Assembly: GCF_000400465.1 (NCBI RefSeq)
Contig: NW_008806294.1
Location: 1-64,000 of the forward strand
From: Wallemia ichthyophaga EXF-994
Taxonomy: Eukaryota; Basidiomycota; Wallemiomycetes; Wallemiales; Wallemiaceae
Direction: 5' to 3'
Length of the DNA: 64,000 nt
Below are positions 31,687-44,314 of this stretch, piece after piece (the first letter of the stretch is position 1; each line of letters begins with the position of its first letter). The notes beneath the pieces are model-generated. The model ran no database searches. It was not told the DNA's origin and saw nothing but the letters and a program-made list of their open reading frames with translations. Made by a program: the position numbers and the translations under genes.

Positions 31687-32967
31687 CGTTGCATCCAACG
31701 GCCCTGTAATCCAATTTATTCACTTGGTGGTCAAAGCGTCAGCTTAAGGGTTCTTGTAAAATGTTTTTTAATGAATTTGTCCCGTAAGTATTTTGAATCA
31801 CCCTCAGCCCTTTCTTAGCCTCTCTCTCTGTGTCTTGCCTTTCGTGTGCCCCGTCTATCACTTCTCCAGATTCAGGAACTGCACTCGGACCGGTAAATTT
31901 TCTAATTCGAATTCTTCTTTTAGTACATATCATTCATATACGCAATTATGACAGCTAATTCCAATCAAAAGCCTCCTTATAAATAAGCGGACGTTGCTGA
32001 CTTTATCCGATCAGCGGGACCAAGAGCTCTAATAAAGTCTCCGAAAGCTTAATTAAGTACCTGCGCAATATATAATGTTGCCTGTAGTATGTGGAAGGGT
32101 TTTTGTATGTAATTTCAACTAATTTTGTCTATTGGTGAGTTCAAGGTCACGCTAGGCCAGCAAGAAAGCGCTAGCCATGCAAATATCTATATCTTAGCCT
32201 TTTTTCAAGTAAATCATAGCCAAAAACTCCTTAAAGTATCTAAATGCCATTATTAAGCCATCACTTGGTAGTAAAGTGACATTGCAGACGTGCTGTTGAG
32301 GTACTCAACAGTCAGTTCACAGGTGAGATCCCTTATTGATAACTTATTCGCGCTATTATTTCTCTCAGCTTTTCTCCCGCTTCCATATTTCAGCAGCATC
32401 TTGGACCCAAGCTTGCATGTTAACTAACAAACGCGTCAAGCGTCTACTTGTTTCCAAATACGGCGATGATGGTATTATTCTGAACTTCATGACTTTATTA
32501 TCAGGTTGGGAATATGCTTAATGTCTAATTTAGTGATATGCTCCGCTTTCGACCAGCTAGATATGGCATGTTATAGTAAGAAGGATCTGATGTTTGTAAG
32601 TCCACAGTAATACTATGACCTTTTCGATATCAACACAGCCTCAACCGCCTTTCAACTACACTTTTAAATTTTTGAAATGCACCTGTTGAAGCCAAACGCC
32701 TAAGTTCAGAGTTGGGGTGACTCCCCCCTTTTGAAGCATGGGTAGCTTTCACTAGGTGTATGATGAGCGATAGAGCCATTAATTTGTCGCTGGACGCAGA
32801 AATTAGAGCTGTGAAAGCTACGCGTCTGAAAATGCAAGACACGTCTCGGAGGATAAACAATTGATTTATGAGGGCGCTAGTGGTCTCTGTGGTTCAGTAA
32901 ATTTAAGGCATATATATCGAGCACACAAACGGATCGGTATCTTGTCCATTACGTGCTCTAGATTGAC
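31687..32967. other. Gene-poor stretch before the GMC pseudogene
   Basis: About 1.28 kb without a recognisable gene, by far the longest gap. It has only short, stop-broken frames: about 64 codons on the minus strand at 31739-31933, 61 on the plus at 32336-32521, 76 on the minus at 32630-32860. None shows a known family. A small inverted pair (gttgaggtactcaac, 32293-32307) could form a hairpin. With the adjacent pseudogene this looks like decaying DNA left after a rearrangement (inference). Confidence 0.45.
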
Positions 32968-34039
32968 ATCAAATTGCAACTTACGATCACCTCACTGCTA
33001 CTAGCATCACTGGCGTCATCCACGCTCGCCGCATATAATCCAAACTCAAAGCACAATCATTGGTTGACTTTTCACGCGGATACTTCCGACGACGTAAGCA
33101 AAGTCAATAACAAAGACTTTGATTTCATTGTCGTTAGTGGCGGTGTTGGTGGTTTAGTCGTCGCTGCTAGAATAAGTGAAAACGAGAATTTCACTGACTG
33201 TAATTGAAGCTGGTGGTGATGGATCTGAGTACGAATATCGAATTTTCATTCCAGATTAGTCCTACTTGAATGGCCTTACAGGCACTGAATATGACTGGAA
33301 CTACATATTCGTTAAACAACAAGTTATCAACAATGACAAGGGATGACCACGTGGTAAAGGTTTAGGTGGTTCTGGTGCTATCAACAGTCCTATCTGGTGT
33401 AGAGCTTCTACCGATGAGTAAAAAGTTTGGAACACCCTTAAACCAGACTCAAGTATCGATTGGGGTTGGGAAGAAATGCAAAAGTACGTGAAAAAGTCTG
33501 AGACACTCCACAAGCCAAGTCAAGAACACGTTGACACCTTCAATATCAACTTTGATAAAGAATATCGCGGTACTGATGGTGTGAAATCGGTTACCAACTT
33601 GTTATCCAACATCCATTCAGGTGAGTTTTGGTTTTTGCGTTTGTCTAACTCTACTCACATAAAACAGTCGTGGTGTTATTGAAAACCAATCCAAAGATCC
33701 ATTCACCCACCCTGCCATTGATCCAGGCTACTTAACACACTCAGCTGACATGGAAATGATGCGTCAAGGTGTTCGCTTTGCTATTGAGTTATCCAAGGCT
33801 GGTGAAATGGGTGACTACATTACCAAACAAGAGAACTACAACAACAACACAGATGAGGCTATTGATATGGCTATCAGAGACGACGCACACACCGAGTACC
33901 ACCCACTCGGTACGGCTGCTATGCTTCCACTCGACAAGGGTGGTGTTGTCAACACATCTCTACTATTGACATTGTCTATGGTACTTCAAAACTCAAAGTA
34001 GTTGACTCTTTAATTATCCCAATAGATATTAGCGCACAA
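32968..34039 (+). pseudogene. Decayed copy of the GMC oxidoreductase gene
   Basis: Clear homologue of the intact gene at 22293-24439. Damage seen directly: the start ATG is ATC (32968-32970); a 2-nt deletion shifts frame near 33199; in-frame stops occur at 33256-33258 and 33419-33421; a segment matching roughly 22918-23780 of the intact gene is missing at about 33580; the copy ends near 34039, losing about 75 C-terminal residues including the second active-site region and anchor. The 47-nt intron (33621-33667) is kept, so it arose by DNA duplication and not by reverse transcription. Similarity is patchy: parts near 33060-33130 and 33600-33960 are almost identical, others clearly more diverged. 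Confidence 0.95.
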
Positions 34040-34136
34040 AAAGTTTTTAAGACTTTAATCTAAACAAACGAGACTTGCAAAAATACACAGCCAACAGGAA
34101 ATTACTATCTGCATTTGTACTACACTTAAATGATGC

Positions 34137-34593
34137 TTAGTTCTGGCTACCACGAGTGTAGATGTATTGACCGTTGTGGTGAACAATTTGACGGATAGCT
34201 CTGCGAGGCGGGTGAGTAGGGTTTCTAGGGATAGCAATAGACGCACCCCTCTCTGTGAAGGTGGCGGATGGCGATACGGGCAAGAGAGCCGTTGATCTTC
34301 ATACGGTCAATGAGGGTGGATTGAGAAATCATCTTGAAAGTTGGGACTTCCTTGAGGATTCTATCGTAAGTTGGTCTGTCGAGGACAACAGCGTTTTGAG
34401 CCTTGTCCTTGACCTTGCCCTTGGACCACTTCTTCTTTGATTTGGCTCCACCCTTGCCGGCTGATGGGTTAGCTGCAGATGCTGCCTAAAGGAGTGTTAG
34501 AGCAAGTTCAAGCTGAGTGGTGGATACACGCCTTCTTTGCCACTATTGCCCTTGTTAGTCTCTGCTTATTGTGCTGTAAATTTTGTACTCACT
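34137..34593 (-). CDS. RPS25: 40S ribosomal protein eS25
   Basis: Model complement(34137..34200, 34247..34485, 34532..34542, 34593), 104 aa. Recognised from [58 protein letters not shown] and, after the last intron, [19 protein letters not shown]. No ATG stands next to the N-terminal GCA AAG AAG; the best solution is an intron (34543-34592, donor GTGAGT, branch CTAAC, acceptor TAG) that splits the start codon A|TG. The next intron needs either a GC donor at 34531 or a nearby GT with a shifted acceptor; this junction is uncertain by one or two residues. Confidence 0.9.
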
Positions 34594-35090
34594 ACTGTGT
34601 CGCTGAAGAAAGGCAATTCGCTGTGGAAGAAATGAAATGGTTGCGAAAAAAATTTATTCCAAGTCAAGGTGAAATAAGAGCGAGGCATATCGATTTCTGA
34701 GATTATTCTCTGTGTATTTGTGTACTTGTTCTTTCAATCTGCCTCGCTGGGCTTGTCTTCTCTTTACTTCTTCAGCATATACTCTACTTGCGGCGAGTAA
34801 TGCCTTTTTGAAGCTATTTGAAGACTTTTGAAAGTTATTTAGCTATCTATTTGTGCTTATCTTGGGTCGTCTACAAGTATCAGTCCTTATTCGTCATTTA
34901 AGCGAGATTAAGCAGCCACAGAAGGCAGTGAAATCGTACAAACAGTGATACTCACAAACACTCCCTATGAATCCCTAATTGTTGTCTTTTGACCACTTGC
35001 TGCTATCTATGACGTTAAAACTCCCATTCTCCCTGACGTCCATCTTCTAAGCCCTCAATACAAAGAATCGCCAGGAATTCTCACCGTATA
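34594..35090. promoter_or_regulatory. Divergent region RPS25 / NTH1
   Basis: 497 bp. It must hold the RPS25 promoter and noncoding first exon, read on the minus strand from 34593 upward, and the NTH1 promoter. A pyrimidine-rich strand bias is visible at about 34720-34775. No extra coding frame is convincing. Confidence 0.4.
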
Positions 35091-36508
35091 ATGTCCTCAT
35101 CTCCATCGCCACCGCCGCTGCCACCTGCACCTTCACGCAGGCTGCGTTCGAAACGCAGTGGCGCAGATAGCAGAGTCACAATGGTTGAATTCGAGCCAGA
35201 AGAGAAGACAGTGCCGTTAAAGAGATCAAAGTCATCAACATCAGCCGGATCAAAGACCAAGAAAATACAGAGGGAGTTGGATGTACCCCACGACACGCCA
35301 CAGAATTGGGAGAGAGTGGGTTTACAGGATCTCTATTGAACCACCTTGAACAGTAATCTAGGTCTATAATCTTATCAAGGATATGCGCTCGCTGCACGTA
35401 GCCCCTGTCGATACACTCGGATGCGAGAGAGAACCCACTGAAGAATTAGACGCTCGTGTGGGTTACACCTCTGCAATGTCAACCGCTGCACTTTCTAACG
35501 TCACACAGACAAAGCGCTACCAAGTCCTCGTATCGCTCATGCTATCATCACAGACAAAAGGTTGCAGTTTTGGTTGTATTGCAAGCCAAATTAACGCTCT
35601 CAGCAGACCCAGTAACTTCAGAGGCTGTAGATAATCTTAGACATGTATTGGAAGGTGGCCTCACTCTCGAATCCGTCTTGGCTGCGACAGATAAACAAAT
35701 ACGTAAGCTGAAACAAGTCTATTATCACATTTGACGTTGTTTGTTGCTCTTTTTATACAGAGGATGCGATTGGTAAGGTGGGATTCTGGAGAAGAAAGAC
35801 TGAGTGCGTTGGAATTGTTGGCTTGTTGCAAAATGAACTTGCTCATCAAAACACAGATACCTCAAGAAGGCTGCTGTCATGTTGAAAGACAAGTTCGACG
35901 GCGATGTACCGAAAGACATAGATGACCTATGTTCACTTCCTGGCGTTGGGTGGGTTGATTTGCGGTGAAAGTGTGTCGTTTATCTAACACTACCTCAAGT
36001 CCCAAGATGGGTTTCTTAGCACTGCAAGCAGCATGGAATCAGTGGGTGAACAGTAACCACATATATCTTCATCTTATAATGTTTAGAAATGATGGTATAG
36101 GTGTTGATGTGCACGTGCACCGTATTACAAACAGACTAGGCTGGCATAACCCGCCGACGACACAGGCAGAACAGACACGTCTAAATCTGCAGTCATGGTT
36201 GCCAAAAGAGCTGCATCGAGATATCAACAAGATGCTAGTTGGTTTTGGACAAGTAGGTTGATTGGTTGTACGCAACGTTAGCTCACATAACGACACCATA
36301 TCAGACGATATGTCTACCAGTGGGACCAAAATGTCATGACTGCAAGCTGCCAGCGGAGGGATTGTGCCCTTCTGCTCGAAAAGTGGGACTGAAGAAGGGC
36401 AAGAGGGAATTGAAGCGGGAAGAAACGGTCGAGCAAGCAGAAGCTGCTGAAACCAAGAAAGGAGAGCAACTTGCCAAAGTGGAGGTTATTCTAGAAGGAG
36501 AGCATTAA
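35091..36508 (+). CDS. NTH1: Endonuclease III homologue (base excision repair glycosylase)
   Basis: DNA glycosylase/AP lyase for oxidised pyrimidines, nuclear and mitochondrial. Model of nine exons: join(35091..35315, 35362..35457, 35509..35560, 35604..35702, 35761..35803, 35857..35949, 36000..36041, 36087..36252, 36305..36508), 339 aa; all eight introns keep frame. Core blocks: [39 protein letters not shown], helix-hairpin-helix LPGVGPKMG with the catalytic Lys, and the active-site Asp in [17 protein letters not shown]. The 4Fe-4S loop is C-x6-C-x2-C-x7-C. The N-terminus is basic and Ser/Pro-rich with a likely nuclear signal (RRLRSKR); the C-terminus is a charged helix. Confidence 0.96.
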
Positions 36509-38849
<2,341 letters not shown>

Positions 38850-39015
38850 TCGACAAGGTAGCTCATCATAGCGTATATAGGCTTGGGACAGAAATTGTAT
38901 TTAATTTCTTTTAATTTGAATTTATGTTACAGATTCTGTCAAATAGGGTTGTTGAGCTTATTTAACTTGATTAATAAGAAGATTTGTTCATAGTGTGAGT
39001 ACAAAGAAAATCTTC

Positions 39016-39380
39016 TTACTTAGCGTAAGAGAAAACGTTACGAAGGACTAAATTAGTGGGATTGTGGTTAGATCAGCCTAAAGGGTAAAGATTAAATACT
39101 CACGACCTCTCTCTGTAGCGAGTCTGTTGATAGAATCATCTGCTTCACCCATAGCTCTAACGTCTCCACTCAAAGCAATGAATTCTCTGCCATCGGTCAT
39201 TTTACCGTTAGCGTCAACTTGAGCAATTGAGATTTGAGTTGAGGTGTGATCCTTTGGTGTAATCAAACGACCAGTGGCATGGCACTTGCGTGGTACGTAA
39301 AGATCAACGAGTTCTCCCTTGTCGTTTTCTGTAGCGTGTGAGTTGTGTGCTTTTGTTTTTTTAGATTTTTATTCACCCAT
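39016..39380 (-). CDS. RPS21: 40S ribosomal protein eS21
   Basis: Model complement(39016..39047, 39104..39328, 39377..39380), 86 aa, normal length. Exon 1 is ATGG, four coding bases; exon 2 begins with the family N-terminus [16 protein letters not shown] and runs through [15 protein letters not shown] and [11 protein letters not shown]; exon 3 gives [10 protein letters not shown]. Donors are GTGAAT and GTGAGT, acceptors CTACAG and TTTAG. Intron position just after the start codon is shared in type with NSA2 and RPS25 in this window. Confidence 0.96.
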
Positions 39381-39599
39381 TTTTATACGCTGGTGAGTGT
39401 CCTGGGAGAAGACTACTTGGAGAAATATTTTAACTGACTGAAATCATAAAAATTTATATTTCTCCATTTGCTTTGTATTCCAATATAACCTTAAAAATGC
39501 ACACTATATAACACTCCCCTCTTGCTCCTTCCACACCCAATCAATCTCAAACACTCGTCATACATCAATACATAGAAATTATATTTCTGTTCATCTATC

Positions 39600-41029
39600 T
39601 CATCCTCTATTCTGACCTTTACTCTTGAGCGGTGATTCCGCACTGCTTAGTTCTGCAACCGCCTTTTTCACGTTGCCTTTCTTGCTACCACGCAACACAT
39701 TCTCAATAAAGAATTCACCAGCCTGTGTCATTAACCAATCAGTTAAATGATTCTACATAGAAACTGATTGAAACCCACCTTATATGAACTCCTCACCAAT
39801 GGTCCTGACGCGACGTAGAGGAATCCCATTTCCTCTGCCACTCTCTTCCATTGCTCAAATTCATCCGGATGTACATATCGATCTACCTTCATGTGTCGCT
39901 TTGTTGGTCGCATATACTGTCCAAACGTTACGACATCCACATCCGCGTCTCTCAATCTACGCAAAGCATTAACAACCATCTCATCCGTTTCACCAACTCC
40001 GAGCATAATCGATGTTTTAGTCACTAATCCTTGCATTCCTTCAACTTTGGGATTGTTAAGTCCACCTCTCTCTTCTTTTGCGACTTGAAGCACTTTAAGC
40101 GACTGCTCGAAAGATGCTCTCCTGTCACGCACGAATGGCGTACACTCAGGCACTGTCTCAACATTGTGAGCGTAGACATCCAATCCACTCATCGCCAGTG
40201 TTTTGACTGAGTCCAAACTGCCGTGGAAATCTCCCGTCAGCGCCTCGACGAGCATATTAGGAGACTTTTGTTTAATTTTCATGATAGTGCTTGCGAAATG
40301 TTTGCTACCGCCATCAACGAGATCGTCTCTATCAACCGAGGTCAGTACGACATAACCAATGCCCCATCTACTGATAGCCTCAGCTGTGTTTTCAGGCTCG
40401 TGTGGGTCGAGTGGTGGAGGAGCCTTGCTTGTTTTAACAGAGCAAAATCTACAAGCACGTGTGCAAGTATCGCCCATAAGCATGATAGTAGCTGTAGCGT
40501 GAGCGCGTTCTTCTGCGTTATCTGAGGTGGAACCACCCCAGCATTCTCCAATATTTGGGCAACGAGCTTCTTCACATACTGTGTGCAATCCTAATCCTCT
40601 CAAATCGTTCTTAATTTTCTTGTACGATTTCGACGTTGGCACCGTAGCCCCGGGAGCGCTTCTTAACCAGTCTGGTAGACGTGGCTCGCCTGTTTTACCC
40701 AATTGCACACGTTCCTTGTCCTCCTTGTCTTCTTTGGCTGATTGGATGGCATCGTCGAGGTGCTCAGGCCCACGGATAAAGTCGTCTAAGCCGAGTCCAT
40801 CATTCAGTTTACTCCGCACTCTACTAGCCACATTCTCTGTACTCGGTGTTTGGTTTCTGCTGTTGCTCGTCTGTGGCGATGTCGGTGAGTCCTTGTGCTG
40901 TGTGGCGAATGCTCTTGTAAATGCTCTTGTTAATGGCTGCGCTGCGTTAGCCGTGTGGTGGTGTACACGCCAGGCACCCACTCTTGCTCCTGCTGCCTGC
41001 TTTTGTATCAAACGCATCGTCAACGTCAT
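39600..41029 (-). CDS. LIP5: Lipoyl synthase, mitochondrial
   Basis: Radical-SAM enzyme inserting sulfur into octanoyl groups of lipoyl-dependent enzymes. Model complement(39600..39722, 39779..41029), 457 aa. N-terminus is basic and Ala/Arg-rich, a mitochondrial targeting peptide. The auxiliary cluster motif is [12 protein letters not shown], the radical-SAM motif CTRACRFC; further blocks are [43 protein letters not shown]-type [14 protein letters not shown] and [12 protein letters not shown]. The second exon gives [10 protein letters not shown] and a basic tail. Gene symbol follows yeast usage. Confidence 0.97.
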
Positions 41030-41168
41030 GGTCTATTAGAAAGGACTTAAATCTCATCTTACAATTAATCTCAACTGGCTAAATTACAATTCTTCTATAA
41101 ATTTATTAGTTCTTCCATCTGTTCCACTTGGTTAGCTATCCCTTTTCGTCCTCTCGTAAAATTTTCAC

Positions 41169-42811
41169 TCACATTTTCACCGTACAGTCTCTGCCACCAG
41201 ACACGACTTTATCAGCCACAAAGTCGACGCAGTATACTTCATCTGTATGTCCAGGAAGATCAACACGGATTTTGTTAGTCTTGAGATCCCATATCTGCAT
41301 CCATCACGTCACGTCAGAAGTGTCTTCTCGATTGCAACCCACTCACCTTCAATGTCGAGTCCTTTGATGCCGAGATAAGCATGCGGCTGTCGGCTGACCA
41401 AGCGATACGATACACTGGTGCGACGTGTCCTCTGAGACTAGCGACAAATTTTCCGGTACGCCCATCCCACAACTTGATTCCGTTATCGAAACTAGCCGAA
41501 GCGATGAGACGAGAGTCAGGGGAGAAGACAACGTGGTTCACTTGTTTCTGGTGTCCTGTCAATCTCGCAATGCTCTTCTTTGAAGTGAGCGGGGACCACA
41601 GGTAGAGTGTATGATCGTCCGATCCGCTAATCACCAGCTCGGAGGCTCTCTTTACCAAGCCGTCATACCTCTCCTTAGCCATTTTGAGTGCCTCTTCGTC
41701 GCTGCTAGGTTTGGAACCCCGCCAGTCGAATGGGCCGGTACGCAGCACGAAATCAGTGGACAGGGCGAGAGTATTAACCCAGTGAGCATGTTCATTGAGC
41801 GATCTAATCAATTTCCCATCGCTGCTCCACACCTTGATGCTACGATCCTGACTAGCCGTATACAGCACGCCCTCGCCACTCCATTTCACTACATTAACCG
41901 ACGCTGTGTGACCGCCGAGTGTGTACTCCAACCTACGCGTGTCGCTCGACCACACTTTAACCGTTGAGTCTTTGGAGGACGTTGCAAAGCGAGGGTTTTT
42001 CGCATTGAGGTGTGCGGGTTCCCACGCAATGCTAGTGACCCACTTAGTGTGTCCGGTGAGCGCTCCACCGATTGCGCTGCCTGTACGAGGATCCCAAAGA
42101 CGCAAACTACCGTCTTTGCTGCCGGAAGCGAGCATTCTCTCACGAGGCTCCCACTCGACACAAAGAACGAAAGAAGGATGCCCAACAAGTGTATGCTTCG
42201 GCGTCTCAGTATTGAGGTCCCATAGACGTGCTGTGCAGTCTCCGCCACCTGTAGCGAGCATATTGCCCGTCGGGCTGAATGCGGCGCAGAGAATAGGCGA
42301 CGAGTGACCTGAAAGCGTAGAAGAGCAGCGTGAAGCGGGCCTTACTCTAAACACCGCCTGTGGCTCACAGATTATTTTGAAGGTGTCTTCGGTTGATAAG
42401 CCATACGTTGTAATGCTCTTCTGAGAAAGCGCATCAGCTAGAATGTTGGTACTGATGGGCAACCTTGACGCTTTCAAGGCCTTTTCTTCAGGCTTCACGT
42501 TCTCGTTGATGTGCTCGACGTCTAAATGGAACGAAAACGGTACTGGATCGTCTGACTGTGAGGAGATGAGTATGGACACAGCACTCACACTAATCACTCA
42601 CACTGCCTTTCAGCTGATTTACTAACACTTCTAGCGCTTCCCTGGGCGTATCTGCTGGAAGATTCACCGCTGGTCCCAAATTTGATCCGTCGTCAGCGGA
42701 AGTGAACTGGACAACAACCGATGGCGCATCAATCGCGCTGTCCTGCTTAGATTCCTCCTCGTGGGCCGTCTTGGCCTTCTTGCGGCGTGGGGGCGGGATA
42801 AGCGTGGCCAT
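41169..42811 (-). CDS. RSA4: Notchless/Rsa4, 60S ribosome assembly factor
   Basis: WD protein that connects pre-60S particles to the AAA ATPase Rea1. Model complement(41169..41294, 41347..42555, 42602..42811), 514 aa. N-terminal ubiquitin-like NLE domain (VVVQFTSADDG to PVPFSFHLD, about 30-100), with the conserved Glu-containing loop split by intron 1, then an eight-bladed propeller (about 150-514) with classic GH...WD blocks such as LSGHSSPILCAAFSPTG and LTGHQKQVNHVVFSPD. The conserved insert DWRGSKP before blade six is present. The final intron restores a complete last blade ending SGGRDCTVKM. Confidence 0.96.
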
Positions 42812-42908
42812 AGTTGATTGTCGAGAGAAGACAAGAGGAGACAAGTTCAGACCGTGGAAATCCAACTAATGTCATTAATATAGGCATGCAGTACGTGAAT
42901 GATAGCAA

Positions 42909-44061
42909 TTAAAGGAAATACAGTGGTGTTGGTCTCTTGAACGGAACTTTGTTGGTATCCTGCAATGTGTTTCAGTAAAGCAGCTACTGTCAAACAATCT
43001 ACTCACTTGGGGCGCTGCTTCGAATGTTTTGTACACTTGTTCTCCACTCTCCTCTAGGTTGAGCACGCTAGCTACATTTCCACATCTGTTACCGTGTTAT
43101 CTATCTGGCTATATCACAGTAGTGTGCACCCACCTGTAGCAGTAATTTGGTGCAGACCACACTGTAACAATCGAATTATCGAACATTATCTTGTATCCTT
43201 CCAAAACGAGTTGATGAGCGCGTGCTACCATTTGTTAGCGTAAACGAGCCATAAAAACCCAAACACACCAATCAAATCGAGGTCATTCGCGTGAACAAAC
43301 TGTCGAACAACTTCAGAACCAAATAAGAATCCAGCGCCACGTGGACTGATATTCCAACTATCTATATCGTCTGGATCTGACCACAGTAGATCGCACATTG
43401 CACCGTCATGCGGCACCTCCTGTTTCCTATCGATTGAGCGTATCTTGCAGTGATATTAGGAATTGTTTAACAGCCATTTCAACAAGCTCACCTCATCGAT
43501 CGTCTGTATCATAGGACTGAGACCGCCGTGAACGCAAAATGTCCTTCCATCAACAATCGCAGCGAGAGAAAGGTAATCAAACACTTCGCAGCAATACCGC
43601 CAGACATTAACATTGCCGTACTTTCTCAAACACTCATCATAAAACCCATAGACTTGAGTAATCTGCCGCGATTCGTGATTGCCTCGTATAAGCGTGATTC
43701 TGTCAGGGTAACGGACTTTCAGGGACAATAAGAGAAGGAACGTTTCGACAGAATAGAATCCTCTATCAACAAAGTCGCCCATGAAGAGGTAATTGGTTGA
43801 TGGACACTGTCCGGCGATTTCGAACAATTCCATAAGATCCCAGAATTGACCGTGTATATCACCGCATATCTAAGTAAATATGAGCGTGTGTATCTTCTAG
43901 CACGCTTAACACACCGTAACAGGTGAATCAACGTATTGTACATTGGCTTCTTCGACGAGGATTTCACGCGCTTTGAGGCACAATTCCTTGACTTGAGATT
44001 CTGATATTGGCTCGCATTTCCTCAGCTGAGCGATTTGGGCGTCGATATCACCAGCGGACAT
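42909..44061 (-). CDS. PPH3: Serine/threonine protein phosphatase 4 catalytic subunit
   Basis: Model of six exons: complement(42909..42959, 43007..43085, 43134..43224, 43269..43443, 43492..43869, 43915..44061), 306 aa, the family length. PP4 dephosphorylates DNA-damage checkpoint targets such as gamma-H2A. Metal motifs GDIHG, GDFVDRG and GNHE are intact, with [11 protein letters not shown] near the end and the methylatable tail TPLYFL. The N-terminus [15 protein letters not shown] and the [18 protein letters not shown] block favour PP4 over PP2A or PP6. Confidence 0.95.
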
Positions 44062-44314
44062 TGATGGATGTAGAGAAGAACGGGGAGTGTGGGGGTGTAT
44101 ACGGGTCTATAGGGAATATATGGGAGTTAGACTTGTATTATATTTGATATCGACTGGTTACGATAGATCTGCGTAGCTCACCGCGGAATGTATCTGACAA
44201 GCATAGCAATTCTCGCAAGTCTGGAATTTCATCGACGAGGCAGGCGTGCGCTTTCTTGGGAGACTAGAGGATATTATATGCAGCTTCTAACTCTCTTTAC
44301 TTGCACAGTTCATT

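Noticed and set aside
34479-34700. 73-codon plus-strand frame with two hydrophobic stretches
   Set aside because: It lies antisense over the RPS25 introns and first exon and shows no conservation I recognise.
44170-44190. tRNA-like A-box word gcgtagctca
   Set aside because: No B-box (GGTTCGANNCC) or acceptor stem pairing follows at the right distance. The same word near 1915 also lacks one.
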